Positions 52,620 through 63,788 of a stretch of DNA of 64,000 nt are shown here, one piece after another (within the stretch, counting starts at the first letter, position 1; every line of letters starts with the position of its first letter). The DNA is from Rahnella bruchi. GTDB lineage: Bacteria > Pseudomonadota > Gammaproteobacteria > Enterobacterales > Enterobacteriaceae. The notes below the pieces were generated by a model that saw nothing but the letters and a program-made list of their open reading frames with translations, had not been told where the DNA came from and searched no databases. A program made the translations under genes and the position numbers. The stretch covers positions 142,199 to 206,198 of the forward strand of contig NZ_QZWI01000008.1 in assembly GCF_003614975.1 (NCBI RefSeq). Direction: 5' to 3'.

Positions 52620-53351
52620 TTACTCGTCTAATTTCAACGGCGGCAGCTGGCCGAAAATGCTCAGCAAGCCTTCGCCCCAGCCTTTGCGGATCATGTCGAA
52701 ATACGGGTGCGTTTCAGTGATCCGGTGCTGTTGCGCTGCACTGAAGCTGTCCGTCGGATAGGTCATCACGTCCAGCGGCAGACCGACGGAAAGATTGCTG
52801 CGCAGCGTAGAATCCATTGAAATTAGCGCGCATTGCATCGCCTGATCCAGCGCCGTGTCGTAGTTCAGCACGCGGTCAATAATCGGCTTGCCGTACTTAC
52901 TTTCGCCAATCTGGAAATACGGTGTGTCATGCGTAGCTTCGATGAAATTCCCCTGCGGATAAATGTGGAACAGCCGCAGGCCTTCCCCTTTTATCTGACC
53001 GCCAAGCAGCAGATTACAGCTGAAATCGGTGTTTCCACCCTGATTCGCGCCGCTGTCACGGGCAATCACTTCCCGTACTGTTTCACCCAGCAGGCTGGCC
53101 GCGTCATACAGCGACTTCACGTTCAGCAGGTTTTCCCGCTCATCGTCTACGCAACGGCGGTGCAGCAGGCTGATAATGCTTTGTGTGGTCGCCAGATTCC
53201 CGGCACTCTGGATCACCAGCACGCGTTCATCGCTTTGATGAAAGACATGCAGTTTACGGAAGGTGGAAATATGGTCCACTCCGGCATTGGTGCGGGAATC
53301 TGATACAAACACCAGGCCAGAGGACAAGCGCATGGCCACACAGTAAGTCAT
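52620..53351 (-). CDS. Anbu, proteasome-related Ntn-hydrolase peptidase
   Basis: Anbu (ancestral beta-subunit, or BPH), a bacterial relative of HslV and the proteasome beta subunit, 243 residues. After removal of Met the N-terminal Thr would be the nucleophile. The proteasome-like catalytic set is intact in mature numbering: T1, D17 and R19 in SDSRTNAG, and K32 (FRKLHVF). The SAGNLATTQ stretch is family-typical. Published Anbu structures show open, lock-washer or helical assemblies, but the natural substrate is unknown. It is the last gene of a four-gene operon, 25 bp after the transglutaminase-like gene. Confidence 0.92.
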   Translation of the reverse strand: MTYCVAMRLSSGLVFVSDSRTNAGVDHISTFRKLHVFHQSDERVLVIQSAGNLATTQSIISLLHRRCVDDERENLLNVKSLYDAASLLGETVREVIARDSGANQGGNTDFSCNLLLGGQIKGEGLRLFHIYPQGNFIEATHDTPYFQIGESKYGKPIIDRVLNYDTALDQAMQCALISMDSTLRSNLSVGLPLDVMTYPTDSFSAAQQHRITETHPYFDMIRKGWGEGLLSIFGQLPPLKLDE

Positions 53352-53376
53352 AAAAAATCTTCCTCAGGCGTCAGGA

Positions 53377-54171
53377 TTATTGGGGTACGTCGAGCATGGC
53401 AACCGCCGCGACAGTGCGCATGTCTTCGCTGCCTCCACCCAACCGGATACCGCGAACCGGGCATGCATCAAGATAATCTATGCCGATAGCCAGTTTCAAA
53501 TGCTGATTCGGTTTGCAGGTGTTGTTGGTGACATCAAAGCTCTGCCAGCGGTCATCCAACCAGGCTTCAGCCCAGGCGTGCATTGCCACATGCGTTGAAT
53601 CTTCCGAATAAAGATAGCCGCTGACGTAGCGCGCCGGAATGCCCAGACTGCGGCAACAGGCGAGGAAAACGTGGGTATGATCCTGACATACGCCGGTTTG
53701 CGCCGAAAAAGCCTGCGACGCGCTATCTTTAACCGTTGTGCTGCCGGGGCTGTAAGGCATTTTCAGCAGCAGTTCGCCCATCAGATTACACAGACTCTCG
53801 TGCTGCGCCTGCGGGCGGTAATAACGGCTGGCGAAATCCCGGATCGCCCCGTCGGCTTGCGTCAGCGGGCTGGTACGCAAGAAGACCAGCGGCGAAAGAT
53901 GTCCGGTATTGTCATCTTCCCTATTGTCTTCAATCTCGACTACACCATTGGCGACAATCGTTATCGCCTGATGGGGCTGATCGAGCGTCAGAACATGCAG
54001 CACATTGCCGTAAGCATCCAGCGTACGGGTGGCGTATTCCGGCAACGTCAAATCCCATGACAATATCTTCTGATGGCTGGAATCCTGCGGCGTAAGGCGC
54101 AGATATTGCGTGCTGTGTTTAACCTGTTGCGCATAGCTGTAATGCGTCTGATGCGTGACATTCAGTTTCAT
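53377..54171 (-). CDS. Transglutaminase-like protein of the Anbu cluster
   Basis: Protein of 264 residues with an N-terminal bacterial transglutaminase-associated beta domain (about 1-85) and a transglutaminase-fold core (about 150-230). The Cys-His-Asp triad is visible: C162 (TGVCQDH), H198 (MHAWAEAW) and D213 (FDVTNN). No signal peptide is seen, so it is cytoplasmic. Members may act as peptidases, amidases or cross-linking enzymes. Its ATG shares one base with the TAA of the alpha-E gene, so translation is coupled. The exact reaction is unknown. Confidence 0.9.
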   Translation of the reverse strand: MKLNVTHQTHYSYAQQVKHSTQYLRLTPQDSSHQKILSWDLTLPEYATRTLDAYGNVLHVLTLDQPHQAITIVANGVVEIEDNREDDNTGHLSPLVFLRTSPLTQADGAIRDFASRYYRPQAQHESLCNLMGELLLKMPYSPGSTTVKDSASQAFSAQTGVCQDHTHVFLACCRSLGIPARYVSGYLYSEDSTHVAMHAWAEAWLDDRWQSFDVTNNTCKPNQHLKLAIGIDYLDACPVRGIRLGGGSEDMRTVAAVAMLDVPQ

Positions 54172-55112
54172 TATTGAGCCTCCAGATAGGTTTGATGAAT
54201 GCTCTCAGCGATGGCATTGGTCTGATCAAGGAACTGCATTAACCAGGGGCTGAGGCCCATCTCAACGATCTCTTCCATTTCGGTGAAACGAAGCTGAGCG
54301 TGAAGGGTATGGACGCGGCGGCGGGGCAGATTGCCCGCAGTTCCGCCTATTTCCTCCAGCTGTTCGGCCATGATTTCGATACAGGAAAGCAACGAGCGCG
54401 GTAATTCGCGACGCAGAACCAGCAGTTCCGCGATGCGCTTCTGACTGAGCTGCTGCTTGTACAAGGTATGGAACGCTTCGCGGGCGCTGACGGCGCGCAG
54501 TAAAGTGTCCATCCGGTAGTACTCACGTACCGGATCTTCATCGGCATTCAGCAGCTGATTTTTGGCATCCAGTAGGCGCGCGGTGCTGTCTGCGCGTTCC
54601 AGCATGGTCCCGAGGCGGATAAAGTTCTGCGCATCGCTGCGTAGCAAGGTGCCAAACATCGCGCCACGGAAGAGATGTGAGCGCTCCTTAACCCAGTCGA
54701 AGAAAGAGTCCGCCCCGGCAGAACCGACGCCCTGACGGCGGATCAGTTTCATCTCAATCCAGGTGGCATTAATGCTTTCCCAGACTTCAGATGACAGGCT
54801 GCCGCGCACCGCGTGCGCATTGTTCCAGGCCATTTGCAGACAGCTGAAAATGCTGCTGTGGTTGAAACTGTCCAGCGCAAAAAAGTTGAGCAAATTGCTC
54901 ATCGTTTCCTGCGGGTAGTGTTCGTTGAAAAGTGTCCGGGTGCCGGTCATGGTCAGCGGCACCAGCAAATCATTGTTTTCATCGCGTGCATTCACATCGC
55001 GAATCGACATCATCGACAGCTTGTTGGTCACGTCCAGGAGGCGGGCGATATTCTCAGCGCGTTCCAGATAACGCGCCATCCAGTACAGTTCGCTGGCTGT
55101 TCTGCTTAGCAT
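54171..55112 (-). CDS. Alpha-E domain protein (DUF403)
   Basis: All-helical protein of 313 residues of the alpha-E family, named for its conserved Glu-Arg motif, here RYLERAENIARLLDV near residues 14-28. A second such pattern, LERADSTARLLDA, occurs near 167-179. It overlaps the ATP-grasp gene by 7 bp and the transglutaminase-like gene by 1 bp. In known genomes this family is nearly always next to a circularly permuted ATP-grasp gene and is thought to act with it. The biochemical role is not established. Confidence 0.9.
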   Translation of the reverse strand: MLSRTASELYWMARYLERAENIARLLDVTNKLSMMSIRDVNARDENNDLLVPLTMTGTRTLFNEHYPQETMSNLLNFFALDSFNHSSIFSCLQMAWNNAHAVRGSLSSEVWESINATWIEMKLIRRQGVGSAGADSFFDWVKERSHLFRGAMFGTLLRSDAQNFIRLGTMLERADSTARLLDAKNQLLNADEDPVREYYRMDTLLRAVSAREAFHTLYKQQLSQKRIAELLVLRRELPRSLLSCIEIMAEQLEEIGGTAGNLPRRRVHTLHAQLRFTEMEEIVEMGLSPWLMQFLDQTNAIAESIHQTYLEAQ

Positions 55113-56557
55113 GCGTCATCCTCCGTCGGATTTTCTTCCAGTACCCAGGTGTCTTTGGTACCGCCACCCTGCGATGAATTCACTACCAGTGAGCCTTCTG
55201 CCAGCGCCACGCGGGTTAATCCGCCCGGCACCAGGCGGATTTCCGCACCGGTCAGCGCGAAAGGCCGCAGGTCGATATGGCGTGGTGCCAGTCCGTTGCC
55301 GACAAACGTCGGGCAGGTGGAAAGCGCCAGTGTTTCCTGTGCGATGTAGTTTTCAGGGCGGGCACGCAGTAATTCGCGAAAGCGTTCAATTTCGGCTTTG
55401 CTGGCCGTCGGGCCAATCAGCATGCCGTAACCGCCCGCGCCATGAACCTCCTTCACCACCATTTTTTCCAGATTTGCCAGTACGAAAGACAGGTCACTTT
55501 CTTTGCGGCATTGCCAGGTTGGCACGTTATTGAGGATCGGATCTTCGGCCAGATAGTAGCGGATCATCTCCGGCACATACGGGTAGATCGATTTGTCATC
55601 CGCCACGCCGGTGCCGATCGCATTCGCCAGCACTACTCCACCGGCGCGATACACCGAAAGCAGGCCGGGAACGCCGAGCATAGAATCGGCGCGGAACGCC
55701 AGCGGATCGAGGAACGCATCGTCAATGCGCCGGTAAATCACATCAATTTTGCAGGGGCCGGCGGTAGTGCGCATAAACACCGCGCCGTCTTTGACGAACA
55801 AATCGACGCTTTCTACCAGTTCCACGCCCATTTGCTGTGCGAGGAAACTGTGCTCGAAATACGCGCTGTTAAAGCGACCAGGCGTCAGCACCACTACGGT
55901 CGGATCATTGACCGGTGTGCTTTCACGCAGCGTTTGCAGTAAGTGGGAAGGGTAGCGGGACACCGGCGCGATACGCTGCTCGGCAAACAGTTCGGGGTAT
56001 AACCGCATCATCATTTTGCGGTTTTCCATCATGTAAGAAACACCGGAAGGCGTGCGCAGGTTATCTTCCAGCACGTAATATTCGCCATCGCCGCCACGCA
56101 CCATGTCGGTTCCGGCAATGTGGGCGTAAGTATCGCGGTGCAGATCGATACCCTGCATGCAGGGCTGATACTGATCGTTGGCCAGCACCTGCTCGGCGGG
56201 GACGATCCCGGCTTTGAGGATCTTCTGGTCGTGATAAATATCATGCAGAAAAGCATTCAGAGCCTGAACCCGCTGGCGGATCCCCTGGTCGAGCATCTGC
56301 CATTCGCTGGCCGGAATAATACGCGGCACGCTGTCGAACGGGATCAGGCGTTCCGCACCGTCGTCTTCGCCGTAGACGTTAAAGGTAATTCCCACCCGAT
56401 GGAACAACAGCGCGGCTTCTTCTTTTTTGCGCTGAACTGCCTGTTGATCGGCTTGCTGCAACCACTGCCAGTAGGCCTGATAATGGCTGCGGTGTTTCCC
56501 TTCAGCCATTAACATCTCATCAAAAAAGGGTGAATCGGAAAGGTCAATCTTGATCAT
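55106..56557 (-). CDS. Circularly permuted ATP-grasp type 2 protein
   Basis: Predicted ATP-dependent carboxylate-amine ligase of 483 residues with the circularly permuted ATP-grasp fold (DUF404/DUF407 type). Family motifs include DLHRDTYAHIAGTDMVRG, EDNLRTPSGVSYMMENR (Mg/ATP-binding acidic and Asn residues), TPGRFNSAYFEHSFLA and VKEVHGAGGYGMLIGP (glycine-rich loop). An amide-bond-forming activity on a peptide or amino acid is predicted for the family; the product is unknown. The start at 56557 (MIKIDLSD) follows GAGGTG; an ATG one codon upstream is also possible. First gene of the operon. Confidence 0.9.
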   Translation of the reverse strand: MIKIDLSDSPFFDEMLMAEGKHRSHYQAYWQWLQQADQQAVQRKKEEAALLFHRVGITFNVYGEDDGAERLIPFDSVPRIIPASEWQMLDQGIRQRVQALNAFLHDIYHDQKILKAGIVPAEQVLANDQYQPCMQGIDLHRDTYAHIAGTDMVRGGDGEYYVLEDNLRTPSGVSYMMENRKMMMRLYPELFAEQRIAPVSRYPSHLLQTLRESTPVNDPTVVVLTPGRFNSAYFEHSFLAQQMGVELVESVDLFVKDGAVFMRTTAGPCKIDVIYRRIDDAFLDPLAFRADSMLGVPGLLSVYRAGGVVLANAIGTGVADDKSIYPYVPEMIRYYLAEDPILNNVPTWQCRKESDLSFVLANLEKMVVKEVHGAGGYGMLIGPTASKAEIERFRELLRARPENYIAQETLALSTCPTFVGNGLAPRHIDLRPFALTGAEIRLVPGGLTRVALAEGSLVVNSSQGGGTKDTWVLEENPTEDDAC

Positions 56558-56717
56558 CATCACCTCACAAACTGGACGGGCTGCAATTGAATCGTTCAAT
56601 AACAATGAAGATCAGGCATAAAGTGTGCCAGCGTGCAAAACGGGCAGAAAATCAGGGGAAATGAGGCAGGTCTGCTTAATTATAGAGCGGAAATGGGTTT
56701 CTTTGCCTGAAAATGGG

Positions 56718-56745
56718 GCAAAAAAAACCAGCCCGCAGGCTGGTC
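56718..56745 (-). terminator. Terminator after ridA
   Basis: On the minus strand ACCAGCC and GGCTGGT form the stem around TGCG-type loop bases, followed by a run of eight T. It isolates ridA from the Anbu operon downstream. Confidence 0.88.
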
Positions 56746-56765
56746 TGGTGCATCGCTGACGCGTA

Positions 56766-57152
56766 TTAGCGGCGAATGGCGATGGCTTCGATTTCGATTT
56801 TCACGTCTTTTGGCAGACGGGCAACTTCAACGCAAGAACGCGCCGGGAACGGAGCTTTATGTTCAGTGAAGAACGCTTCGTAAGTGGCGTTAACGGTGGC
56901 GAAGTCATTCAGATCTTTCACGAAAACGGTGGTTTTCACGATGTCTGAAACTTTCAGGCCAGCGGCTTCAACGATTGCTTGTACGTTTTCCAGTGACTGA
57001 CGCGCCTGCGCAGCGATATCGTCGGCAACCGTGCCGGTTTTAGGATCCACAGGGATCTGGCCGGAAGTAATGATCATGCTGCCCAGATCCACGCCCTGAA
57101 CGTAAGGACCGATAGCGGCAGGGGCGTTTTCAGTGCTGATTTCGCGGGACAT
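56766..57152 (-). CDS. ridA: RidA, 2-iminobutanoate/2-iminopropanoate deaminase
   Basis: YjgF/YER057c/UK114-family trimeric enzyme of 128 residues that hydrolyses reactive enamine/imine intermediates made by PLP enzymes. The active-site arginine is in PARSCVEVARLPKD, and the conserved GPYVQGVDLG is near the N-terminus. It lies downstream of pyrI on the same strand, the arrangement found at 96 min in E. coli. Confidence 0.96.
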   Translation of the reverse strand: MSREISTENAPAAIGPYVQGVDLGSMIITSGQIPVDPKTGTVADDIAAQARQSLENVQAIVEAAGLKVSDIVKTTVFVKDLNDFATVNATYEAFFTEHKAPFPARSCVEVARLPKDVKIEIEAIAIRR

Positions 57153-57205
57153 AATGTCTCCTGATTATGAGTGATTGGGAACGAGATGTGCGCCAGTATA
57201 ATCGC

Positions 57206-57670
57206 TCAGTCGTTATTCAGCACCACCTGATGCTCAAACTCTTTCTCGCAATATTTGCATTTCAGGTGCACGCCGTCTGCGCGCTGTTTTACTGCAAAGC
57301 TGGAATCCACCGGTTCAAAACGGCTGATGCAGTTGCCGTTCGGACAGCGCAGAACGCCGACAATGCGATCCGGCAGCGTCGGCATCAGCTTTTTCACTAC
57401 GTCATAATTGTCGATGCGGTTCACTGTCGCACGCGGGGCATACACCGCCAGCTGATTGACCTGTTCATCTGTGAGGAAGGTGTTTTCAATTTTGATAATA
57501 TCTTTGCGGCCCAGCTCGCCGGAAGGCAGATTCAGGCCAACGGTCACACGTTGTTCTGTCTGGGTAAGCTTGAACAGCGACAGCAGTTTAAACCCGACTT
57601 GCGCCGGAATATGGTCGATGACCGTGCCACACTTAATCGCTTCAACCTGAAGTTTATTGTCGTGAGTCAT
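57206..57670 (-). CDS. pyrI: PyrI, aspartate carbamoyltransferase regulatory subunit
   Basis: Regulatory chain of ATCase, 154 residues, which binds CTP, UTP and ATP and joins catalytic trimers. The N-terminal nucleotide-binding domain contains [12 protein letters not shown]. The C-terminal zinc domain has all four cysteines (CPNGNC and CKYC). Expressed from the pyrL-pyrB-pyrI transcript, 19 bp after pyrB. Confidence 0.97.
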   Translation of the reverse strand: MTHDNKLQVEAIKCGTVIDHIPAQVGFKLLSLFKLTQTEQRVTVGLNLPSGELGRKDIIKIENTFLTDEQVNQLAVYAPRATVNRIDNYDVVKKLMPTLPDRIVGVLRCPNGNCISRFEPVDSSFAVKQRADGVHLKCKYCEKEFEHQVVLNND

Positions 57671-57689
57671 GTTCGTTTTCTCCTCAAGT

Positions 57690-58625
57690 TTACTGTGCAG
57701 TGTCTGCGTTCAGAACCAGCGCCAGCAAAGCCTGACGCGCAAAAATCCCGTTACCGGCCTGCTGGAAATACCAGGCGTAAGGCGTTTTATCGACGTCTGG
57801 CGTAATTTCATCGATACGTGGCAGCGGATGCAGCACTTTCAGGTGCGGCTGAGCGTTCGTCAGATCGGCGGCGCGCAGGACAAACTGCGCTTTCACGTTG
57901 GCGTATTCCGAAGGATCCAGACGCTCTTTCTGCACGCGGGTCATGTACAGAATATCGATTTCTGACACCACTTCATCAATGCTGCTGTGCAGACTGTACT
58001 CGATGCCTTTCTCCTCCAGTAACGCCAGAATATAGCCCGGCATTGCGAGCGCATCTGGCGCGATGAAGTAGAAGCGGTTGCCGTTAAATTTCGCCAGCGC
58101 CTGTGCCAGGGAATGTACCGTGCGGCCATATTTCAGGTCGCCAACCATGGCGATTTTAATGTTATCGAGACGCCCCTGCGTTTCCTGAATGGTGAATAAG
58201 TCCAGCAAGGTTTGCGTCGGATGCTGATTAGCACCGTCGCCGGCGTTCAGTACCGGAATACCACCGGAGAATTCTGTCGCCAGACGCGCCGCGCCTTCCT
58301 GCGGGTGGCGCATCACAATCGCATCTACGTAGGTGCTGATGACCGAAATGGTGTCGGCCAAGGTCTCACCTTTTTTACCGAGCGACGTATTGCTGCTGTC
58401 GGAGAAACCGACCACCGAGGCGCCCAGACGGTGCATCGACGTTTCAAACGATAAACGCGTACGGGTTGAAGCTTCGAAGAAACAACTGGCGATCACTTTG
58501 TGTTTCAGCAATTCCGGCTGCGGATTGGCTTTCAGGCTGGCAGCGGTGTCGAGCACCAGTTCCAGCTCCCCGCGGCTGAGATCGTTGATTGAAATGATGT
58601 CTTTCTGATACAGCGGATTGGCCAT
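57690..58625 (-). CDS. pyrB: PyrB, aspartate carbamoyltransferase catalytic subunit
   Basis: Catalytic chain of ATCase, 311 residues, the same as in E. coli; it forms N-carbamoyl-aspartate in pyrimidine synthesis. The carbamoyl-phosphate motif STRTRLSF (about 53-60), [12 protein letters not shown] with the mobile-loop lysine, and HPLPR are intact. The start at 58625 follows AGGAG. Transcription must pass the pyrL attenuator 53 bp upstream. Confidence 0.97.
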   Translation of the reverse strand: MANPLYQKDIISINDLSRGELELVLDTAASLKANPQPELLKHKVIASCFFEASTRTRLSFETSMHRLGASVVGFSDSSNTSLGKKGETLADTISVISTYVDAIVMRHPQEGAARLATEFSGGIPVLNAGDGANQHPTQTLLDLFTIQETQGRLDNIKIAMVGDLKYGRTVHSLAQALAKFNGNRFYFIAPDALAMPGYILALLEEKGIEYSLHSSIDEVVSEIDILYMTRVQKERLDPSEYANVKAQFVLRAADLTNAQPHLKVLHPLPRIDEITPDVDKTPYAWYFQQAGNGIFARQALLALVLNADTAQ

Positions 58626-58677
58626 AGTCATTCTCCTGTTCTTAACGCGTAAAAAGTGGGGCACTCAAATTCCGGAC

Positions 58678-58704
58678 AAAAAAAAGCCCCTCAATGAGGG
58701 GCTT
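58678..58704 (-). terminator. pyrBI attenuator
   Basis: On the minus strand AGCCCCTCA pairs with TGAGGGGCT and is followed by eight T. The hairpin begins within the last pyrL codons and its loop region contains the pyrL stop. In E. coli low UTP stalls RNA polymerase, the ribosome closes up and prevents the hairpin, so pyrBI is read; the same logic fits here. Confidence 0.93.
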
Positions 58705-58804
58705 TCAGTAAAACGGTAATACCACGGAAGAACAACGGCAGCGGGCTGCCTGATGGCACGGTGTTTGGTCGATCATCTGAGCACAAAACGTGGCAATTGT
58801 TCAT
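58691..58804 (-). CDS. pyrL: PyrL, pyrBI operon leader peptide
   Basis: A 37-codon frame, beginning MNNCHVLCSDD and ending LLKAPH, preceded by GGGAGA and ending with TGA inside the attenuator stem. It is shorter than the 44-residue E. coli leader and its sequence has diverged, but it keeps an FF-containing segment and the placement that couples translation to attenuation. It is too short for routine gene finding; the evidence is its position, ribosome binding site and overlap with the terminator. Confidence 0.85.
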   Translation of the reverse strand: MNNCHVLCSDDRPNTVPSGSPLPLFFRGITVLLKAPH

Positions 58805-58829
58805 GGGTTCTCCCGGCAAATTGTGGCGC

Positions 58830-58857
58830 ATTATACGCGCGTCTCTGACGACATCAA
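58830..58857 (-). promoter_or_regulatory. pyrLBI promoter
   Basis: On the minus strand TTGATG (58852-58857) and a consensus TATAAT (58830-58835) are separated by 16 bp. This would give a start near 58823, about 20 nt before pyrL, matching the layout of the main E. coli pyrBI promoter. Confidence 0.8.
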
Positions 58858-58919
58858 GCGGAAAAATGACCGGCAGGCTAACGATTGGTATGACGTAAAA
58901 CGAAGGTAAAAACTGTTAA

Positions 58920-61260
<2,341 letters not shown>

Positions 61261-61436
61261 ATCGGTTCCTTCTTACTGCGTTTCTGTTTTTTCTATTGAA
61301 CAGGTTAAAACCAAAGCGCTCTAAAAAGGGTAGTTGAAAATGAGGTCTTCTGAGGGGAACGGGCGGGATAAAGTGCAAAACGATGTAAAGATGGCGACGT
61401 GCAGGAAGTTCATCCTTGCCGCACGTCGGGCAGAAA

Positions 61437-62444
61437 TCAGTCGTTGCCGAGTGTGGCGACCATTACCGCTTTGATGGTGTGCAGGCGGTTTTCAGCCTGA
61501 TCGAACACCACGCTGTAGCTCGATTCAAAGACTTCATCCGTCACTTCCATGCCGCCTTGCAGCCCGTATTCTTCGGCCATTTGCTTGCCGAGTGTAGTCT
61601 GGTCGTCATGGAACGCCGGCAGGCAATGCAGAAATTTCACCTGCGGATTGCCGGTCAGGGCCAGCATTGCACTGTTCACCTGATAAGGACGCAGCAGGTT
61701 AATGCGCTCTTTCCAGACTTCTTTCGGCTCACCCATGGAAACCCATACATCGGTATAGAGGAAGTCGGCATCCTTCACGCCGGTCGCGATATCTTCCGTC
61801 AGGGTAATGTTACCGCCATTTTCTTTTGCCAGATGCTGGCAGGTGGCGACCAGTTCAGCTTCCGGCCAGCAGGCAGAAGGTGCTACCAGACGTAAATCCA
61901 GACCGCATAACGCAGCGGCTTCCAGCAGCGAATTGCCCATATTGTTGCGGGCATCGCCCAGATACGCCAGACGCATGCCTTTGAGAGGCTGGCCCGGCAA
62001 ATGCTCCTGCATGGTGAGCAGATCCGCCAGCAACTGCGTCGGGTGGAATTCGTTAGTTAAGCCATTCCAGACCGGCACACCGGCATATTGCGCCAGAACT
62101 TCCACTTTATCCTGGCCGAAACCACGATATTGAATACCGTCGTACATCCGTCCGAGAACGCGGGCGGTATCTTTCATTGATTCCTTATGGCCAATCTGGC
62201 TGCCACTTGGGCCGAGATAGGTGACTTTAGCCCCCTGATCGTAAGCGGCAACTTCGAAAGAGCATCGGGTACGGGTCGAGTCTTTTTCGAAGATGAGCGC
62301 GATGTTTTTGCCTTGCAGGCTGGCTTTTTCAGTGCCGTTCTTCTTAGCGGCTTTTAATTCTGCGGAGAGTTTCAGCAGTGACGAAATCTCTGACGGGGTA
62401 AAATCCAGTAACCTGAGAAAATGACGTTTACTCAACAAACTCAT
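61437..62444 (-). CDS. argI: Ornithine carbamoyltransferase
   Basis: OTCase of 335 residues that forms citrulline from ornithine and carbamoyl phosphate in arginine synthesis. The carbamoyl-phosphate motif STRTRCSF (about residues 56-63), the SMGEPKEVW loop and the ornithine-binding [10 protein letters not shown] are intact. The ATG at 62444 matches the family N-terminus. It diverges from rraB, as argI does in E. coli, and its promoter is covered by two ARG boxes. Confidence 0.96.
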   Translation of the reverse strand: MSLLSKRHFLRLLDFTPSEISSLLKLSAELKAAKKNGTEKASLQGKNIALIFEKDSTRTRCSFEVAAYDQGAKVTYLGPSGSQIGHKESMKDTARVLGRMYDGIQYRGFGQDKVEVLAQYAGVPVWNGLTNEFHPTQLLADLLTMQEHLPGQPLKGMRLAYLGDARNNMGNSLLEAAALCGLDLRLVAPSACWPEAELVATCQHLAKENGGNITLTEDIATGVKDADFLYTDVWVSMGEPKEVWKERINLLRPYQVNSAMLALTGNPQVKFLHCLPAFHDDQTTLGKQMAEEYGLQGGMEVTDEVFESSYSVVFDQAENRLHTIKAVMVATLGND

Positions 62445-62475
62445 GATGTCGCTCCATAGCGCGTAAGCATTTCGG

Positions 62476-62519
62476 ATTGAATTAAAATTCAATTTAACTG
62501 GATGAATATGCAAATACAA
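62476..62519 (-). promoter_or_regulatory. argI promoter with tandem ARG boxes
   Basis: ATTGAATTAAAATTCAAT (62476-62493) fits the ArgR consensus WNTGAATWWWWATTCANW at every position. A second box, TTTGCATATTCATCCAGT read on the minus strand (62514-62497), has three mismatches and the usual 3-bp spacing. On the minus strand -35 TTGTAT (62519-62514) and -10 TAAATT (62496-62491) have a 17-bp spacer, so bound ArgR would block polymerase. Confidence 0.9.
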
Positions 62520-62612
62520 CCCCACATTAAAAACTTTGTCGTTTATAGTGGAGACGCGCCCTGCGGTGTGTGAAAATAGCGTACAAACGTCACATTGATT
62601 GAGGACAGAGAT

Positions 62613-63038
62613 ATGGCAAACCGTGAATTGCTGGAAGAACAACGTGAAGAGACTCGCTTAATCATCGAAGAACTGCTGGATGATGGCAGTGATCCTGACG
62701 CGCTTTACACCATCGAACACCATTTATCTTCAGAGAAATTTGAAGTTCTGGAGAAAGCAGCCGTCGAAGCTTTCAAACTGGGTTACGAAGTCACTGACCC
62801 GGAAGAACTGGAAGTTGAAGACGGTTCTGTTGTGATGTGCTGCGACGTCATCAGCGAAATCGCGCTGAATGCGGAACTGATCGACACTCAGGTTGAGCAA
62901 CTGATGAACCTGGCCGAAGCCAACGGTGTCAATTACGACGGCTGGGGCACTTACTTCGAAGGCGATGACGACGAAGAAGGTGAGGAAGGCGAAGACGAAG
63001 ATTTCGTTGATGAAGATGATGACGGGAAACGTCATTGA
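62613..63038 (+). CDS. rraB: RraB, regulator of ribonuclease E activity B
   Basis: Protein inhibitor of RNase E of 141 residues; E. coli RraB binds the scaffold region of RNase E and changes degradosome composition. The conserved core ([20 protein letters not shown] at the start, then a helical and beta domain) ends in a very acidic tail (about 115-137, mostly Asp and Glu). The ATG at 62613 follows GAGGACAG. It diverges from argI, the same pairing as in E. coli. Confidence 0.95.
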   Translation: MANRELLEEQREETRLIIEELLDDGSDPDALYTIEHHLSSEKFEVLEKAAVEAFKLGYEVTDPEELEVEDGSVVMCCDVISEIALNAELIDTQVEQLMNLAEANGVNYDGWGTYFEGDDDEEGEEGEDEDFVDEDDDGKRH

Positions 63039-63062
63039 TTCTTTCTGAATCCGAAACAAAAC

Positions 63063-63090
63063 GGCTGCTGAATTGAGCAGCCTTTTTTTA
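63063..63090 (+). terminator. Terminator after rraB
   Basis: GGCTGCT and AGCAGCC form the stem around a short loop, followed by a run of seven T on the plus strand. Confidence 0.9.
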
Positions 63091-63248
63091 TGCAGAAATC
63101 AGCAGGGTAAGGAATGCTCCGGCTAAAAATGATTGTCATGAGGAGTGAGAGTTGTTTACCCAACCCGCAGTTTTCTTATTTTACGCGGACTCTGGTAATT
63201 TTTAATCATCAGTTTTAAGTAAGCTTTTCTTGCCCGTTCATTGATCGC

Positions 63249-63788
63249 TCATACTAACGCCGTTTCAATCAACTTTGTATTTAAAATTAAGCGTGTTAAC
63301 AAGAGAGGTATTGTTATCAGAAAGAAAAAAATAATGTTGGAAATTTGAGTTTCTTCAAAGTATAAAAAAGTATACAGATATAATAATGAAAACCCCACTG
63401 CTATCACTACAATAAAGTTAAAGGTGTAGTAAATTATTTTTAGCCCAATGGTTATCCCTCGTGCTAGTAGAAAAACCGAGCTAATATATATAAACCCATA
63501 CGTCATCGCAAATGCCATGTATAGACCAAAATAGAGCCCGGGTGATTCTTTTGTATTTATTCCTTGTAGTGCAGTAAAGAGAATGAATAACCATGAAATC
63601 ATCATTAAAAACAAGGCGGCTGAAAGTGCCATAAAGTTTTTTTGGAAAAACAGAACTGATACATATTCTTTCAGATTAGTATTCACCCGAAATTCAATTG
63701 ATGTCATATCATTCTCTTTGATATATAACTCAATTTCATTGCCGTACTGTAATAGATTATAAAAAGATGAACCTATAATGTATTTCAT
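63249..63788 (-). CDS. AT-rich putative membrane protein, unknown function
   Basis: I do not recognise this 179-residue protein. It has four hydrophobic segments (about residues 53-73, 86-107, 117-140 and 150-168), separated by short polar loops, after a charged N-terminal part of about 50 residues. The ATG at 63788 follows GAGG with 7 nt spacing; M28 (MTSIEF) is an alternative start. Base composition is clearly more AT-rich than its neighbours, with many ATA, TTT and AAA codons, which suggests horizontal acquisition. No neighbour indicates a function. Confidence 0.6.
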   Translation of the reverse strand: MKYIIGSSFYNLLQYGNEIELYIKENDMTSIEFRVNTNLKEYVSVLFFQKNFMALSAALFLMMISWLFILFTALQGINTKESPGLYFGLYMAFAMTYGFIYISSVFLLARGITIGLKIIYYTFNFIVVIAVGFSLLYLYTFLYFEETQISNIIFFFLITIPLLLTRLILNTKLIETALV

